Below, in pieces: positions 1-6,112 of a stretch of 8,051 bases of DNA. The translations under genes and the position numbers were made by a program. Below the pieces are notes generated by a model, which was given only the letters and a program-made list of their open reading frames with translations, searched no databases and had not been told where the DNA came from. Position 1 is the stretch's first letter. Every line of letters starts with the position of its first letter. The stretch spans positions 1 through 8,051 of the forward strand of contig CAMLSI010000234.1 in assembly GCA_946482585.1 (NCBI GenBank), written 5' to 3'. This stretch comes from an uncultured Lysobacteraceae bacterium. Lineage in GTDB: Bacteria; Pseudomonadota; Gammaproteobacteria; Xanthomonadales; Rhodanobacteraceae.

Positions 1-81
1 TTGATCGGTGAACGCGCTGCGGATGAAGCGAAGTGTGACGGTCGGGTTGTTCATAGTTCCTGCTGTGGCGATGTTCTTGTT

Positions 82-100
82 GATAACGGGGCCAGGTTCG
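82..100 (+). repeat. REP-like motif, copy 1
   Basis: The sequence GATAACGGGGCCAGGTTCG matches the second copy at 280 at 17 of 19 positions and shares the core CGGGGYCARGTT with the inverted-repeat arms at 2411 and 4201. Short, repeated, intergenic motifs next to a RAYT transposase are the hallmark of REP elements. Only the plus-oriented arm is visible here, with no matching inverted arm close by, so this is probably a partial or single-arm copy. Confidence 0.55.
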
Positions 101-279
101 AATGGCACTTACTTTACGCGCACCGGATGCCCCTGTGCGCGAATGATTTTCCGCGCGGCATGTCGCGGTGGTTTCGATCGTCGTTTCACGGCGCGCGACC
201 TGATGCGGCCGGGTCTTTGTCCCACGCGTCGCTGAGCAATGAGCGCCGGCAGAACGTCGAGCTTTCGATGTGAGGTCGC

Positions 280-300
280 GATAACGGGGTCAAGTTCGCT
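280..300 (+). repeat. REP-like motif, copy 2, upstream of the transposase remnant
   Basis: GATAACGGGGTCAAGTTCGCT lies 86 bases before the transposase start codon, in the same orientation. It shares GATAACGGGG-CA-GTTCG with copy 1. RAYT genes are typically flanked by the REP sequences their product recognises, so this may be the left-flanking REP of the element. A clear inverted right-hand partner was not found directly after the gene. Only a weak GTGAACCTT remains near 1081. Confidence 0.55.
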
Positions 301-385
301 TCCAGCGGACGCTGAGTCGAGGTTCTGACCTCCGGATCAGTGATCGCCGCGTTACGTTTTCAGCGGCTGCAGCGAAATTCGTGGG

Positions 386-1084
386 ATGGCTCGCCTCCCT
401 CGTCTCGATCTACCTGTATACCGCAACACGTGGTCCAGCACGGTAACAATCGCCTGCCGTGCTTCCTGGCCGACGACGACCGGCGGCACTACCCCGCACC
501 GGCTGCGCGAAGCGCTGACCGATACCGTCGTCCAGCTGCATGCATACGTGCTGATGGGCAACCAAGTCCACTTGCTGGTCACTCCGCCGACTGCGGTGCC
601 GTCTCCCGCCTCATGCAGAAACGTGGCCGCGACGACACCGGGCAGTTCACTGCGCGCCACCGGCGCACGGGAACGCTGTGGGAAGGCGGCTACACGTCCT
701 GCCCCGTCGACAGCGATGGCTATCCGCTGCCGTGCAGTCGCTACATCGACTTGAATCCGGTCCGCGCACGAATGACCGACGACCCGATCGGCTTCCCGTG
801 GTCCAGTTGTGCATCGCTCTGTGGACGCCGTGACGATCCCTTGCTGTCGCCTCGTCGCAGGTACGCCAGACTCGGCAACTCACGCGAGGAGCGCGACGCC
901 GCCTGTCGCTCGCTGCTCGCCGACGTCCTTTCTGACGACGATCTTCAAGCGATCCGCACCTATCTGCAGCAACAGCGGGCCTCGGGCCTCGATGATTTCC
1001 GCGAGAGGGTGGACGCGCGAACGCGCCCATTCGCCGGCATCCGCCCCCCACCGACCTGGCACCGGGACTTACCGAAACAAGTGA
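386..1084 (+). pseudogene. REP-associated tyrosine transposase (RAYT), frameshifted remnant
   Basis: RAYTs are single-strand Y1 (HUH) transposases related to IS200/IS605 TnpA and process REP sequences. Pieces of one protein lie in two frames. MARLPRLDLP starts at the ATG at 386. The frame shifts near 416 (one base lost) into IPQHVVQHGNNRLPCFLADD, near 493-499 (one base gained) into RLREALTDTVVQLHAYVLMG, and near 594 (one base lost) into AVSRLMQK and on to HRRTGTLWEG, RYIDLNPVRARMTDDP and FPWSSC. A further net shift in the C-run near 1041-1047 would give a HRPGTGTYRNK end with a stop at 1084. Without it the frame runs to 1173. The likely catalytic Tyr survives (codon 742-744), but the HUH motif reads N-Q-V-H, with CAA (563-565) where the family has His. 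With several indels and a lost metal ligand, it is almost certainly inactive. Confidence 0.88.
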
Positions 1085-1120
1085 ACCTTCTCACCGATGC
1101 GCGATGTTCCTTAATGGTGA

Positions 1121-1140
1121 ATGCCAAATTTGCATGGCAT
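1121..1140. repeat. Short inverted repeat upstream of the M23 peptidase gene
   Basis: ATGCCA (1121-1126) and TGGCAT (1135-1140) form a 6-bp perfect inverted repeat around an AT-rich 8-base centre. This is notable because the surroundings are GC-rich. It lies about 105 bases before the peptidase start codon, where an operator or promoter element would be expected. No promoter boxes could be assigned with confidence. Confidence 0.3.
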
Positions 1141-1200
1141 ATGGCGTGTTGTCATGAGGGGTGCCGGTGTTAGCGTCGGCAGGCCGCCCACCAGGGCAGC

Positions 1201-1216
1201 TCGCTCGGGGGAGCGA
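1201..1216 (+). promoter_or_regulatory. Small hairpin in the presumed leader of the M23 gene
   Basis: TCGCTC and GAGCGA pair perfectly around a GGGG loop, ending 29 bases before the start codon and 18 bases before the Shine-Dalgarno sequence (1235-1243). It could stabilise the leader or affect translation. No T-tract follows, so a terminator role is unlikely. Confidence 0.3.
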
Positions 1217-1245
1217 CCTCAACAACGTTCATATGGGAGAGGGAT

Positions 1246-2400
1246 ATGAAGCAGTTCAAGCAGGTTCGCGCGGCTTTTTTGCCGTGGCTTGTCGCCACCG
1301 TCATTGCGGCATCCGCCTCGGCGCAGTCGCCGACGAGTACCGATGCGCCGGATGGCGACGACGTCCCAGCCACCAGTGCGCTGATATACACCTATGACGA
1401 AATGTTCGGTTTCGATATCGAAACGTTCCTGCGTGCACGCGCACCGCACTTGCTGCCGTACGCCGAGGTCATTTCGCATTGGAGCGGCTACACCAGCATC
1501 AGTCCCAAAGTGCTGCTCGCGCTGATGGAATTGCAGTCGGGTGCGATTTCGTCGCCGGTTCTCGACAAGGACACAGAGTCACGCCCGTTCGGCACGTTGT
1601 CCGACAAATCGGGTTTCGCGAAACAAGTTCAGGACGTCGCGGATCGTCTAGCCAATGACTTGTATTCCGGCGAGGCGAGCGTGAGCGGCCGCGGCGAGTT
1701 TGGCGGCCATGTGATGGCGGACCCGCTGAAGGCGTTGCTGGCAGGCAGTGAGCGAAGCGCGGCGGTCGGTGATGCGGCTCAGGTCTACAGCGAATTCATC
1801 GCCGTATACGATCGCTTGTACGCGGAGCCGTGGGCGGCGCGAACGAAGTCGAGTGTCGGGGTGAAAGCCATTCCGCCGAGCGCATTGTTGCAAATGCCCT
1901 ATCCACGCGGCGCTCGTTGGCATGTCGGCGGCACCCACACGTCGAGCGGTAGCGGCAACTATCCCATGGGGTCGCTGGACATGTCCGTCGGCGGCGGCTG
2001 GGGCAGCAATCAGTCTGGAAACTGGGTCGTTGCGGCTAGCGGCGGGCAGGTCAAACGCCACTCGTCCTGCCATATCGAAGTGGTGCACTCCGGTGGCTGG
2101 TCGACGACCTACTACCACATGATGAATCTGCAACAGGGCACCGGCGCGACGGTCAGCGCCAACCAGCGTCTCGGCAACCCAGCCAATACGCAGTCGCAGG
2201 CCCTGTGCAATGGTGGAAGCTCCACCGGACCGCATCAGCATTTTTCCCTGAAGTACAACGGATCATATTCGCACTTGGACGGCGTTTCGCTGTCCGGCTA
2301 CAAGATCAAGGCAGGGCGTTACAGCTATGACACGAACTGTAACTACTTCTGGCTTACTCGAAATAGCGTGAAATATTGCTCCGGGTATCTCACCAACTAA
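1246..2400 (+). CDS. Secreted M23 family metallopeptidase, LasA/beta-lytic type
   Basis: This 384-aa preproprotein is a zinc endopeptidase of the family that cuts Gly-containing peptides, such as peptidoglycan cross-bridges of other bacteria and elastin. Residues 1-26 form a signal peptide with likely cleavage at ASA|QS. Residues 27 to about 207 are a poorly conserved propeptide. The mature domain probably starts near residue 208 (A-I-P-P-S, like the A-P-P-S start of LasA) and is about 177 residues, close to LasA and beta-lytic protease. The metal and catalytic set is complete: His231 and Asp245 (GGTH...SLD), His291 (YYHM), and His330-Gln-His332 in STGPHQHFSL. Four Cys fit the two LasA disulfides. 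The start is set by GGGAGAGGG at 1235-1243. The neighbours are a dead transposase and a convergent secreted protein, so it is probably a single-gene unit. Likely export is Sec, then type II secretion (inferred). I avoid the symbol lasA because orthology is not shown. Confidence 0.93.
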   Translation: MKQFKQVRAAFLPWLVATVIAASASAQSPTSTDAPDGDDVPATSALIYTYDEMFGFDIETFLRARAPHLLPYAEVISHWSGYTSISPKVLLALMELQSGAISSPVLDKDTESRPFGTLSDKSGFAKQVQDVADRLANDLYSGEASVSGRGEFGGHVMADPLKALLAGSERSAAVGDAAQVYSEFIAVYDRLYAEPWAARTKSSVGVKAIPPSALLQMPYPRGARWHVGGTHTSSGSGNYPMGSLDMSVGGGWGSNQSGNWVVAASGGQVKRHSSCHIEVVHSGGWSTTYYHMMNLQQGTGATVSANQRLGNPANTQSQALCNGGSSTGPHQHFSLKYNGSYSHLDGVSLSGYKIKAGRYSYDTNCNYFWLTRNSVKYCSGYLTN

Positions 2401-2411
2401 AACTGGCTGAC

Positions 2412-2459
2412 GGGGTCAGGTTAACTTCCTGCACAAAGTCACTAAGCTAACCTGACCCC
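2412..2459. repeat. REP-like inverted repeat between convergent genes; possible bidirectional terminator
   Basis: GGGGTCAGGTTA (2412-2423) and TAACCTGACCCC (2448-2459) are a perfect 12-bp inverted repeat separated by 24 bases. Part of the spacer (ACTT/AAGT) can also pair. The arms carry the same CGGGGYCARGTT core as the motifs at 82, 280 and 4201, which marks it as a member of the REP-like family. It fills nearly the whole gap between the M23 stop (2400) and the stop of the opposing beta-helix gene (2470). A hairpin would therefore form at the 3' end of both mRNAs. There is no T-tract, so Rho-independent termination is not assured, but protection of the 3' ends is plausible. Confidence 0.75.
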
Positions 2460-2467
2460 AGCCGCCC

Positions 2468-4006
2468 TCATTCAAAACCATTGGCGAACAGGCCATCGCC
2501 GGCGTACTCGTAAGCACCCACGTCGACCGCGCCGACGCGCGGTCGCCCGCGTTGATCGACCGGCGGGGCGTTCGTCGACGTGCCCGCATCGATTGATGGC
2601 GACGTGGCGGAGAGCGCCATCGTCTCGGTCAGCCCACCGTTGTTGGCGATCGGCAGCAGCTGCGCGTCCGCGAAAATCGCACCGGGCGTCACGGGGTTTT
2701 CCTGTTGTCCGAAAGAACCCGGGCGTACCAGCGGCCATTGAATATTGTTGGACCCGCTGACCGGTTGCAGCAGGGCCCAGGGGTTGAACGCGTTGCCGCC
2801 GGTATTGTTGAAGAACAGCGTATTGCGCAACGTGATCGGGTTCGAGCCGTTGGCGATGCCGCCGGCGAAGCACACGTTGCAGGGCGCGGAATTGTTGGCG
2901 ATGGTCAGATTCTGCAGCGTGAGTCCGCCGGTCGCCTGCAGGTTCATGGCACCGCCGAGGCCGGTGCGCGCGACATTGCCGGTAAACGTGCTGTTGGTGA
3001 TGTCGCCCGATGTGACGACGTTGCCGTGGTCGAACAAACTCAGTCCACCGTATCCCGACGCCTGGTTGTCGCGGAAGGTCGAACCGCGGATGCTGACCGG
3101 GCCGCCCTGGATATAGGCACCGCCCGTGTGCGCGTTGCTCGTGCCGGTGCTGTTGTTGCCTTGCACGGTGGAATCCTGGATGCGCGTGAAGCTGGTCAGG
3201 TCGTAGGCCACGGTGAACAGGCCGGCACCGTAGGCACCCGCGCTGTTGTTCAGCAGCCGCGTGCGGCACAGGTTCACGAACCGGTTTTCGCCGTCCACGC
3301 CCAGCGCGCCGCCATTGCCGCCATTGCCCGGGTTGCCGCCACTGCCGGTGGCGACGTTGCCCGACAGCGTGCTGTCGAACAGGTTGACGCGCCGGGAACC
3401 CAGCGAGTACAGCGCGCCGCCATTACTGCCGCGATTGCCGTCGAGCGTGCTGCCGATGAGCGCGATCTCCTGGGCGCCGATGACATAGATCGCGCCACCG
3501 CCGCCGTCCTGCTCGCTCTGGATCGCCGTGTTCGCCGTAAAACGGGAATTGTGGATGCGAATAGTGACGGCCTGCCAAGGCCCTTCGGACGGCTTGTACA
3601 GGCCCGCGCCGCTCGCGCCCGGCGTGCTGCCGCCGGTGACCGTCGCGTTCAACAAGGAAAACGTATAGGAAGCAAGATTGTTGGGGTTGCCCACGCGGAA
3701 TACTCGTCTGGCGTTGCCGCCGGACAGGGTCGCGCCGTTCGCGTCGAGCACGGTCTCGCGCGTGATGCGCAGCTCTGCGGTGACGACGAGTGTCGACGCG
3801 CCGATGTTCAGGCGGATCGGCCCGCCCGCATCGAGCGCCGCCTGCAGCGAGGCCGTCGTCACGCTGCCGGCGCTGCCGTTGCCGAGCACCACGGGCGCGG
3901 TGAGCGCCGGTGCGGCCGGCGCCACGCAGTCGAACACGGACTGCGCCGCAACGATCGCGGGTGACGACAGGAAAGCCAGGGCGACGATGCGCAGGAACGG
4001 GGACAT
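2468..4006 (-). CDS. Secreted right-handed beta-helix protein with choice-of-anchor Q-like C-terminus
   Basis: The product is 512 aa. Residues 1-21 form a signal peptide (MSPFLRIVALAFLSSPAIVA, cleavage about A21|Q22). Residues 80-420 hold about nine repeats of an S-T-x-x-x-N pattern spaced about 26-37 residues apart (SRFTANTA 154, STLDGNRG 186, STLSGNVA 212, TRLLNNSA 249, STVQGNNS 279, STFRDNQA 309, STFTGNVA 339, LTIANNSA 367, TLFFNNTG 396), interleaved with GGA/GGAL. These are the rungs of a parallel beta-helix. Residues 450-501 (IANNGGLTETMAL, SPSIDAG, DQRGRPR, VDVGAYEY) match the choice-of-anchor Q pattern. The protein ends in DGLFANGFE, a tail I associate with exported proteins of this bacterial group. 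The frame is open upstream to 4315, but the ATG at 4006 is chosen because the signal peptide starts there. The Shine-Dalgarno is weak (GGAA). Function is unknown: a surface adhesin or polysaccharide-binding protein is possible, and no catalytic residues are recognised. Confidence 0.87.
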   Translation of the reverse strand: MSPFLRIVALAFLSSPAIVAAQSVFDCVAPAAPALTAPVVLGNGSAGSVTTASLQAALDAGGPIRLNIGASTLVVTAELRITRETVLDANGATLSGGNARRVFRVGNPNNLASYTFSLLNATVTGGSTPGASGAGLYKPSEGPWQAVTIRIHNSRFTANTAIQSEQDGGGGAIYVIGAQEIALIGSTLDGNRGSNGGALYSLGSRRVNLFDSTLSGNVATGSGGNPGNGGNGGALGVDGENRFVNLCRTRLLNNSAGAYGAGLFTVAYDLTSFTRIQDSTVQGNNSTGTSNAHTGGAYIQGGPVSIRGSTFRDNQASGYGGLSLFDHGNVVTSGDITNSTFTGNVARTGLGGAMNLQATGGLTLQNLTIANNSAPCNVCFAGGIANGSNPITLRNTLFFNNTGGNAFNPWALLQPVSGSNNIQWPLVRPGSFGQQENPVTPGAIFADAQLLPIANNGGLTETMALSATSPSIDAGTSTNAPPVDQRGRPRVGAVDVGAYEYAGDGLFANGFE

Positions 4007-4106
4007 GGCGGATTCCGGTAGAAGACTCGTCGGAAGTCTAGGCCCAAACGTGAGCTTTTCCGGGGCGCTGCGCGCACTATCGGCGCACGTCTGGCAGAAC
4101 CGCGTC

Positions 4107-4122
4107 AGATAAGGACACCCAC
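4107..4122. repeat. Shared 16-base motif, copy A
   Basis: AGATAAGGACACCCAC matches the motif at 6097-6112 at 15 of 16 positions. Both copies are intergenic. Reading on the minus strand gives GTGGGTGTCCT-ATCT. It may belong to a second dispersed repeat family, or be a chance match. Here it lies 101 bases upstream of the beta-helix start codon. Confidence 0.35.
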
Positions 4123-4130
4123 GATGCCGA

Positions 4131-4182
4131 TTGTCCCGACCGGGTATCCCGAATTTCCCGAATTTCCCGTCTGAGTTTCCCG
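4131..4182. repeat. Cluster of TTTCCCG direct repeats in the divergent spacer
   Basis: Five TNTCCCG-type units lie in a row: TGTCCCG (4132), TATCCCG (4145), TTTCCCG (4154), TTTCCCG (4163) and TTTCCCG (4176). Spacing is 13, 9, 9 and 13 bases. The central part is an exact tandem of GAATTTCCC. The cluster lies 125-176 bases upstream of the beta-helix gene and 240-290 upstream of the lipoprotein gene. It could be a multi-site operator for one or both genes, or a simple tandem-repeat expansion. No regulator can be named from the sequence. Confidence 0.5.
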
Positions 4183-4200
4183 ACAACAGGGCGGCGACGA

Positions 4201-4325
4201 CGGGGCCAAGTTGACCGGCGACTGACCAAATCTGGCTGATTGTGGACCGCGCGCGGTGGTAACGGGGACGCAGTAACAAAGTCAGGCCGCTTCGTGCCGA
4301 ACAGCGCCAAGTCAACCTGGCCCCG
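4201..4325. repeat. REP-like element with long inverted-repeat arms
   Basis: CGGGGCCAAGTTGAC (4201-4215) and GTCAACCTGGCCCCG (4311-4325) are inverted copies with one mismatch in 15. They enclose 95 bases that include a further partial TAACGGGG at 4260. The core CGGGGCCAAGTT matches the motifs at 82, 280 and 2411. The arms face each other as in the element at 2412, but with a longer centre, as in paired REPs (BIME-like). It occupies the promoter-proximal part of the divergent spacer, ending 96 bases before the lipoprotein start. Confidence 0.65.
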
Positions 4326-4408
4326 CTTTCCTTGCCGCGCTGGCACAGTGCGCTGAGAGCATCGGCGCCCTTCCCTCACTGCAATTGCAGGCGCCATCTC
4401 GGCAGGCC

Positions 4409-4415
4409 GGGGGAA
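4409..4415 (+). promoter_or_regulatory. Ribosome binding site deciding the lipoprotein start
   Basis: GGGGGAA ends six bases before the ATG at 4422 and 15 bases before the in-frame ATG at 4431. The frame is open further upstream to 4332, but a start there would put over 30 extra polar residues before the signal sequence. The spacing therefore favours 4422. Confidence 0.6.
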
Positions 4416-4421
4416 TCATCC

Positions 4422-5780
4422 ATGTACACCATGTCCGCACGCGGCCGTCGATCGGTCGTACTCGTTGTCGCGCTGTGGTTGCTCGCGTTGAGCGGCTGCG
4501 CGCGCCTGACGTCCATCTACCGGTCCGACAGCATTCCGACCGACGAACCTCACCTCGTCAGCGTCGACGCGAAGCAGCGCGTCGTGCTGACGGCGCCGGT
4601 GAAAGCCGACGCGACGAGCAGAGCGGTACTCAGCTTCTGCGCAGAACCGCCGCCCGACGTGTTCACGGCCCTGGCGACCAGCCTGGGCGCCGAAGCGTCG
4701 GTCGGACAAGGCGCGGATCCGGCCATCGCGGCGAAACTCGCGACATCGATTTCCGAGAACGCCGCGACCGTCGAGCGCTCGCAGACGGTAAACATCCTGC
4801 GCGAAGCGATGTACCGCAACTGCGAGCGCTATCTGAGCGGCGCCTACGACGCGGAAGAGTTCATCGTGCAGGCCGCGCGCGATCAGCAGCTCATCGTGCA
4901 GGTGCTCGCGATCGAGCAGTTGACCGGCGCAGCGCGCGCGCAGGCCACGGCGCTGACCACGATCGCGAAATCCTCCGCCAGCGGCGTGACCGATACAGGT
5001 ATCGAAACTCTCGCCAATGCCAAGAAGGACTATGAGTCCAAACTGGTGCTCAGCGACAAGGCGCGCAGCGCCGCGACGGGCACGGCACCGCCTGCCGGGG
5101 AATGCCCGGTAAAACCTTACGATCCCGCCGCGCCACCAACGGGTGCCACGGCCGATCAGGTCAAAGCCAAGAACGAGGCGTGCGCCGCGGCGAGGACGGC
5201 CGAAACGCGCACGAGCGAATCGAAGGCGTACCTCGCGACCGTGCAGGACGCTGTCGCGCGCCAGTCCGAAGTCAGCAGCCAGTCGCAGGGCAGCATTTCG
5301 TCGGCCGCGATGCAGGCGGCGACCGTGAGCGAGGCGATCGGAAAGCATGTGGCCGACATCGTGCGGCAGAACAGCGCGTTCGATGAAATCGGCATGACCT
5401 GCGTGGTGAAGCTGCGCCAGCTCGTGGGGGGCGCGACCCTGTCGCCCTACTGCGAAAAGATCATCGACCGGTTGATGCAGACGCGTCAGGCGGAACTCCT
5501 GATCACGGCTGGCTTCGATCAGAATCGCATCAACGCTTTCGCGCTCGGTTTTCTGGAGAAAGCGCACGCCAATGCGGACGTCGTCTGGAACTATCTCGCC
5601 TCGCACGGCGGCGTCACGAAGGCATCGCTGCAAGCGTTGGCGAAAATAGCCGGCGTGCGGATTCCCGACACGAGGCTGACCGAATTCGCGGCGACGACGT
5701 CGCAGCAAACCTTCTCGCAGGTGTTCCAGCGACTCGACAACCCGACCCAGGCTGCGCTGCGCAACGCGGCCGGCCAATGA
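4422..5780 (+). CDS. Uncharacterised outer-membrane lipoprotein, mostly helical
   Basis: The product is 452 aa. Residues 1-26 are a lipoprotein signal: RGRR, the hydrophobic stretch VVLVVALWLLAL, then the lipobox LSGC with Cys26 as the lipid-bearing residue. The next residue is Ala, not Asp, which fits release to the outer membrane. A motif at 71-88 (SFCAEPPPDVFTALATSL) followed by NILREAMYRNCERYLSGA (124-141) and VLAIEQLTG (161-169) resembles a pattern I recall from uncharacterised proteobacterial exported proteins. I know no function for it. The rest is Ala/Gln/Glu/Lys-rich and probably helical. A Pro-rich section at 221-241 and an Ala/Ser/Gln-rich section near 255-305 may form a linker and a coiled coil. 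Six further Cys (73, 134, 228, 254, 327, 344) could form periplasmic disulfides. The 63-aa gene follows after 13 bases, suggesting an operon. An alternative start is Met4 (4431). Confidence 0.85.
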   Translation: MYTMSARGRRSVVLVVALWLLALSGCARLTSIYRSDSIPTDEPHLVSVDAKQRVVLTAPVKADATSRAVLSFCAEPPPDVFTALATSLGAEASVGQGADPAIAAKLATSISENAATVERSQTVNILREAMYRNCERYLSGAYDAEEFIVQAARDQQLIVQVLAIEQLTGAARAQATALTTIAKSSASGVTDTGIETLANAKKDYESKLVLSDKARSAATGTAPPAGECPVKPYDPAAPPTGATADQVKAKNEACAAARTAETRTSESKAYLATVQDAVARQSEVSSQSQGSISSAAMQAATVSEAIGKHVADIVRQNSAFDEIGMTCVVKLRQLVGGATLSPYCEKIIDRLMQTRQAELLITAGFDQNRINAFALGFLEKAHANADVVWNYLASHGGVTKASLQALAKIAGVRIPDTRLTEFAATTSQQTFSQVFQRLDNPTQAALRNAAGQ

Positions 5781-5793
5781 CGGAGATGCGGCA

Positions 5794-5985
5794 ATGAGCG
5801 AGCTACTGATGGTGTGGGGCGACAATCCGACGCAGGTCCAGGATCTACTCGACGTCCGTGCCGGTGGACGCACGTATCGCGTGGTCCGCCGCGACCACTT
5901 CGCGCTGGTTTCGGTGGAATCGACCGAAGGCAGGGCGCTGAATAGCGAGACGGCGACGTTCTGCATCGTGGCTACGATCACGTAG
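5794..5985 (+). CDS. Small conserved-looking protein in operon with the lipoprotein
   Basis: The product is 63 aa, starting MSELLMVWGDNPTQVQDLLD and ending FCIVATIT. I do not recognise it. It has no signal peptide and no membrane span, so it is probably cytoplasmic. The content (GGRTYRVVRRDHFALVSVES) suggests beta-strands followed by a short hydrophobic end. Support for its reality is the CGGAG Shine-Dalgarno (5782-5786) at good spacing, the 13-base gap after the lipoprotein stop, the same strand, and a codon choice rich in third-position G/C. A cytoplasmic partner for a lipoprotein would be unusual, so co-transcription may not mean direct contact. Confidence 0.65.
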   Translation: MSELLMVWGDNPTQVQDLLDVRAGGRTYRVVRRDHFALVSVESTEGRALNSETATFCIVATIT

Positions 5986-6027
5986 CCGCACTGCGGCCAA
6001 CGCAGTAACCCGGCTCGCACCGGAATG

Positions 6028-6066
6028 CGGCTTGCGCGCTGCCCCCCCGGGAGGCGCCGCAAGCCG
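6028..6066 (+). terminator. GC-rich hairpin downstream of the lipoprotein operon
   Basis: CGGCTTGCG (6028-6036) pairs perfectly with CGCAAGCCG (6058-6066). Allowing one bulged C, CGC/GCG (6037-6039 and 6054-6056) extends the stem. The loop is C-rich. It lies 42 bases after the 63-aa gene stop. It is followed by GTTCG rather than a run of T, so it could be a 3'-end stabilising structure or part of a composite terminator with the next hairpin. Confidence 0.45.
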
Positions 6067-6073
6067 GTTCGCG

Positions 6074-6091
6074 GCACGGGCCGTGCTTCTT
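6074..6091 (+). terminator. Second hairpin followed by TTCTT
   Basis: GCACG (6074-6078) and CGTGC (6082-6086) form a tight stem with a GGC loop, followed directly by TTCTT. This is closer to an intrinsic terminator than the hairpin before it, though the stem is short and the T-run is broken. Confidence 0.4.
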
Positions 6092-6096
6092 GGAGA

Positions 6097-6112
6097 AGAT
6101 CAGGACACCCAC
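6097..6112. repeat. Shared 16-base motif, copy B
   Basis: AGATCAGGACACCCAC differs from the copy at 4107-4122 at one position. It sits just after the hairpin at 6074-6086. Confidence 0.35.

Larger units (their letters stand above)
1..385. other. Gene-poor stretch left of the transposase remnant
   Basis: No reading frame here looks like a real gene. A frame opening at 8 is the only one with any protein-like character: from an ATG at 23 it gives about 20 residues resembling a signal or membrane segment (MKRSVTVGLFIVPAVAMFLL), but it then runs into a REP-like motif at 82 and becomes Arg/Cys-rich until a stop at 235. That could be the truncated 5' end of a gene or chance. The stretch holds two REP-like motifs, at 82 and 280, and the second begins the upstream region of the transposase remnant. 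I see nothing else in it. Confidence 0.5.

Noticed and set aside
1..273. A 90-codon frame from a TTG at the left edge
   Set aside because: Mixed composition rich in Cys, His and Trp, no ribosome binding site visible, and it runs through the REP-like motif at 82.
340..1173. Reading 340-1173 as one intact 277-aa gene
   Set aside because: The conserved RAYT blocks alternate between two frames. This single frame lacks the true N-terminus (MARLPRLDLP) and the LHAYVLMG-NQVHLL block, so it is a broken gene joined by chance open frame.
2705..3964. A 419-codon plus-strand open frame antisense to the beta-helix gene
   Set aside because: The product is Arg/Ala/Val-rich with no domain character, as expected for the complement of a high-GC gene. 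The minus-strand frame has a signal peptide, regular repeats and a recognisable C-terminus.
4131..4182. TTTCCCG repeats as a CRISPR array or replication-origin iterons
   Set aside because: The units are too short and too close (9-13 bases) for CRISPR repeats and spacers. No replication initiator gene, DnaA boxes or AT-rich melting region lie nearby.
4007..4315. Extending the beta-helix gene upstream to 4315 (615 aa)
   Set aside because: The extra 103 residues have no protein-like character and run through a REP-like element and the TTTCCCG repeats. A clear signal peptide begins at the ATG at 4006.
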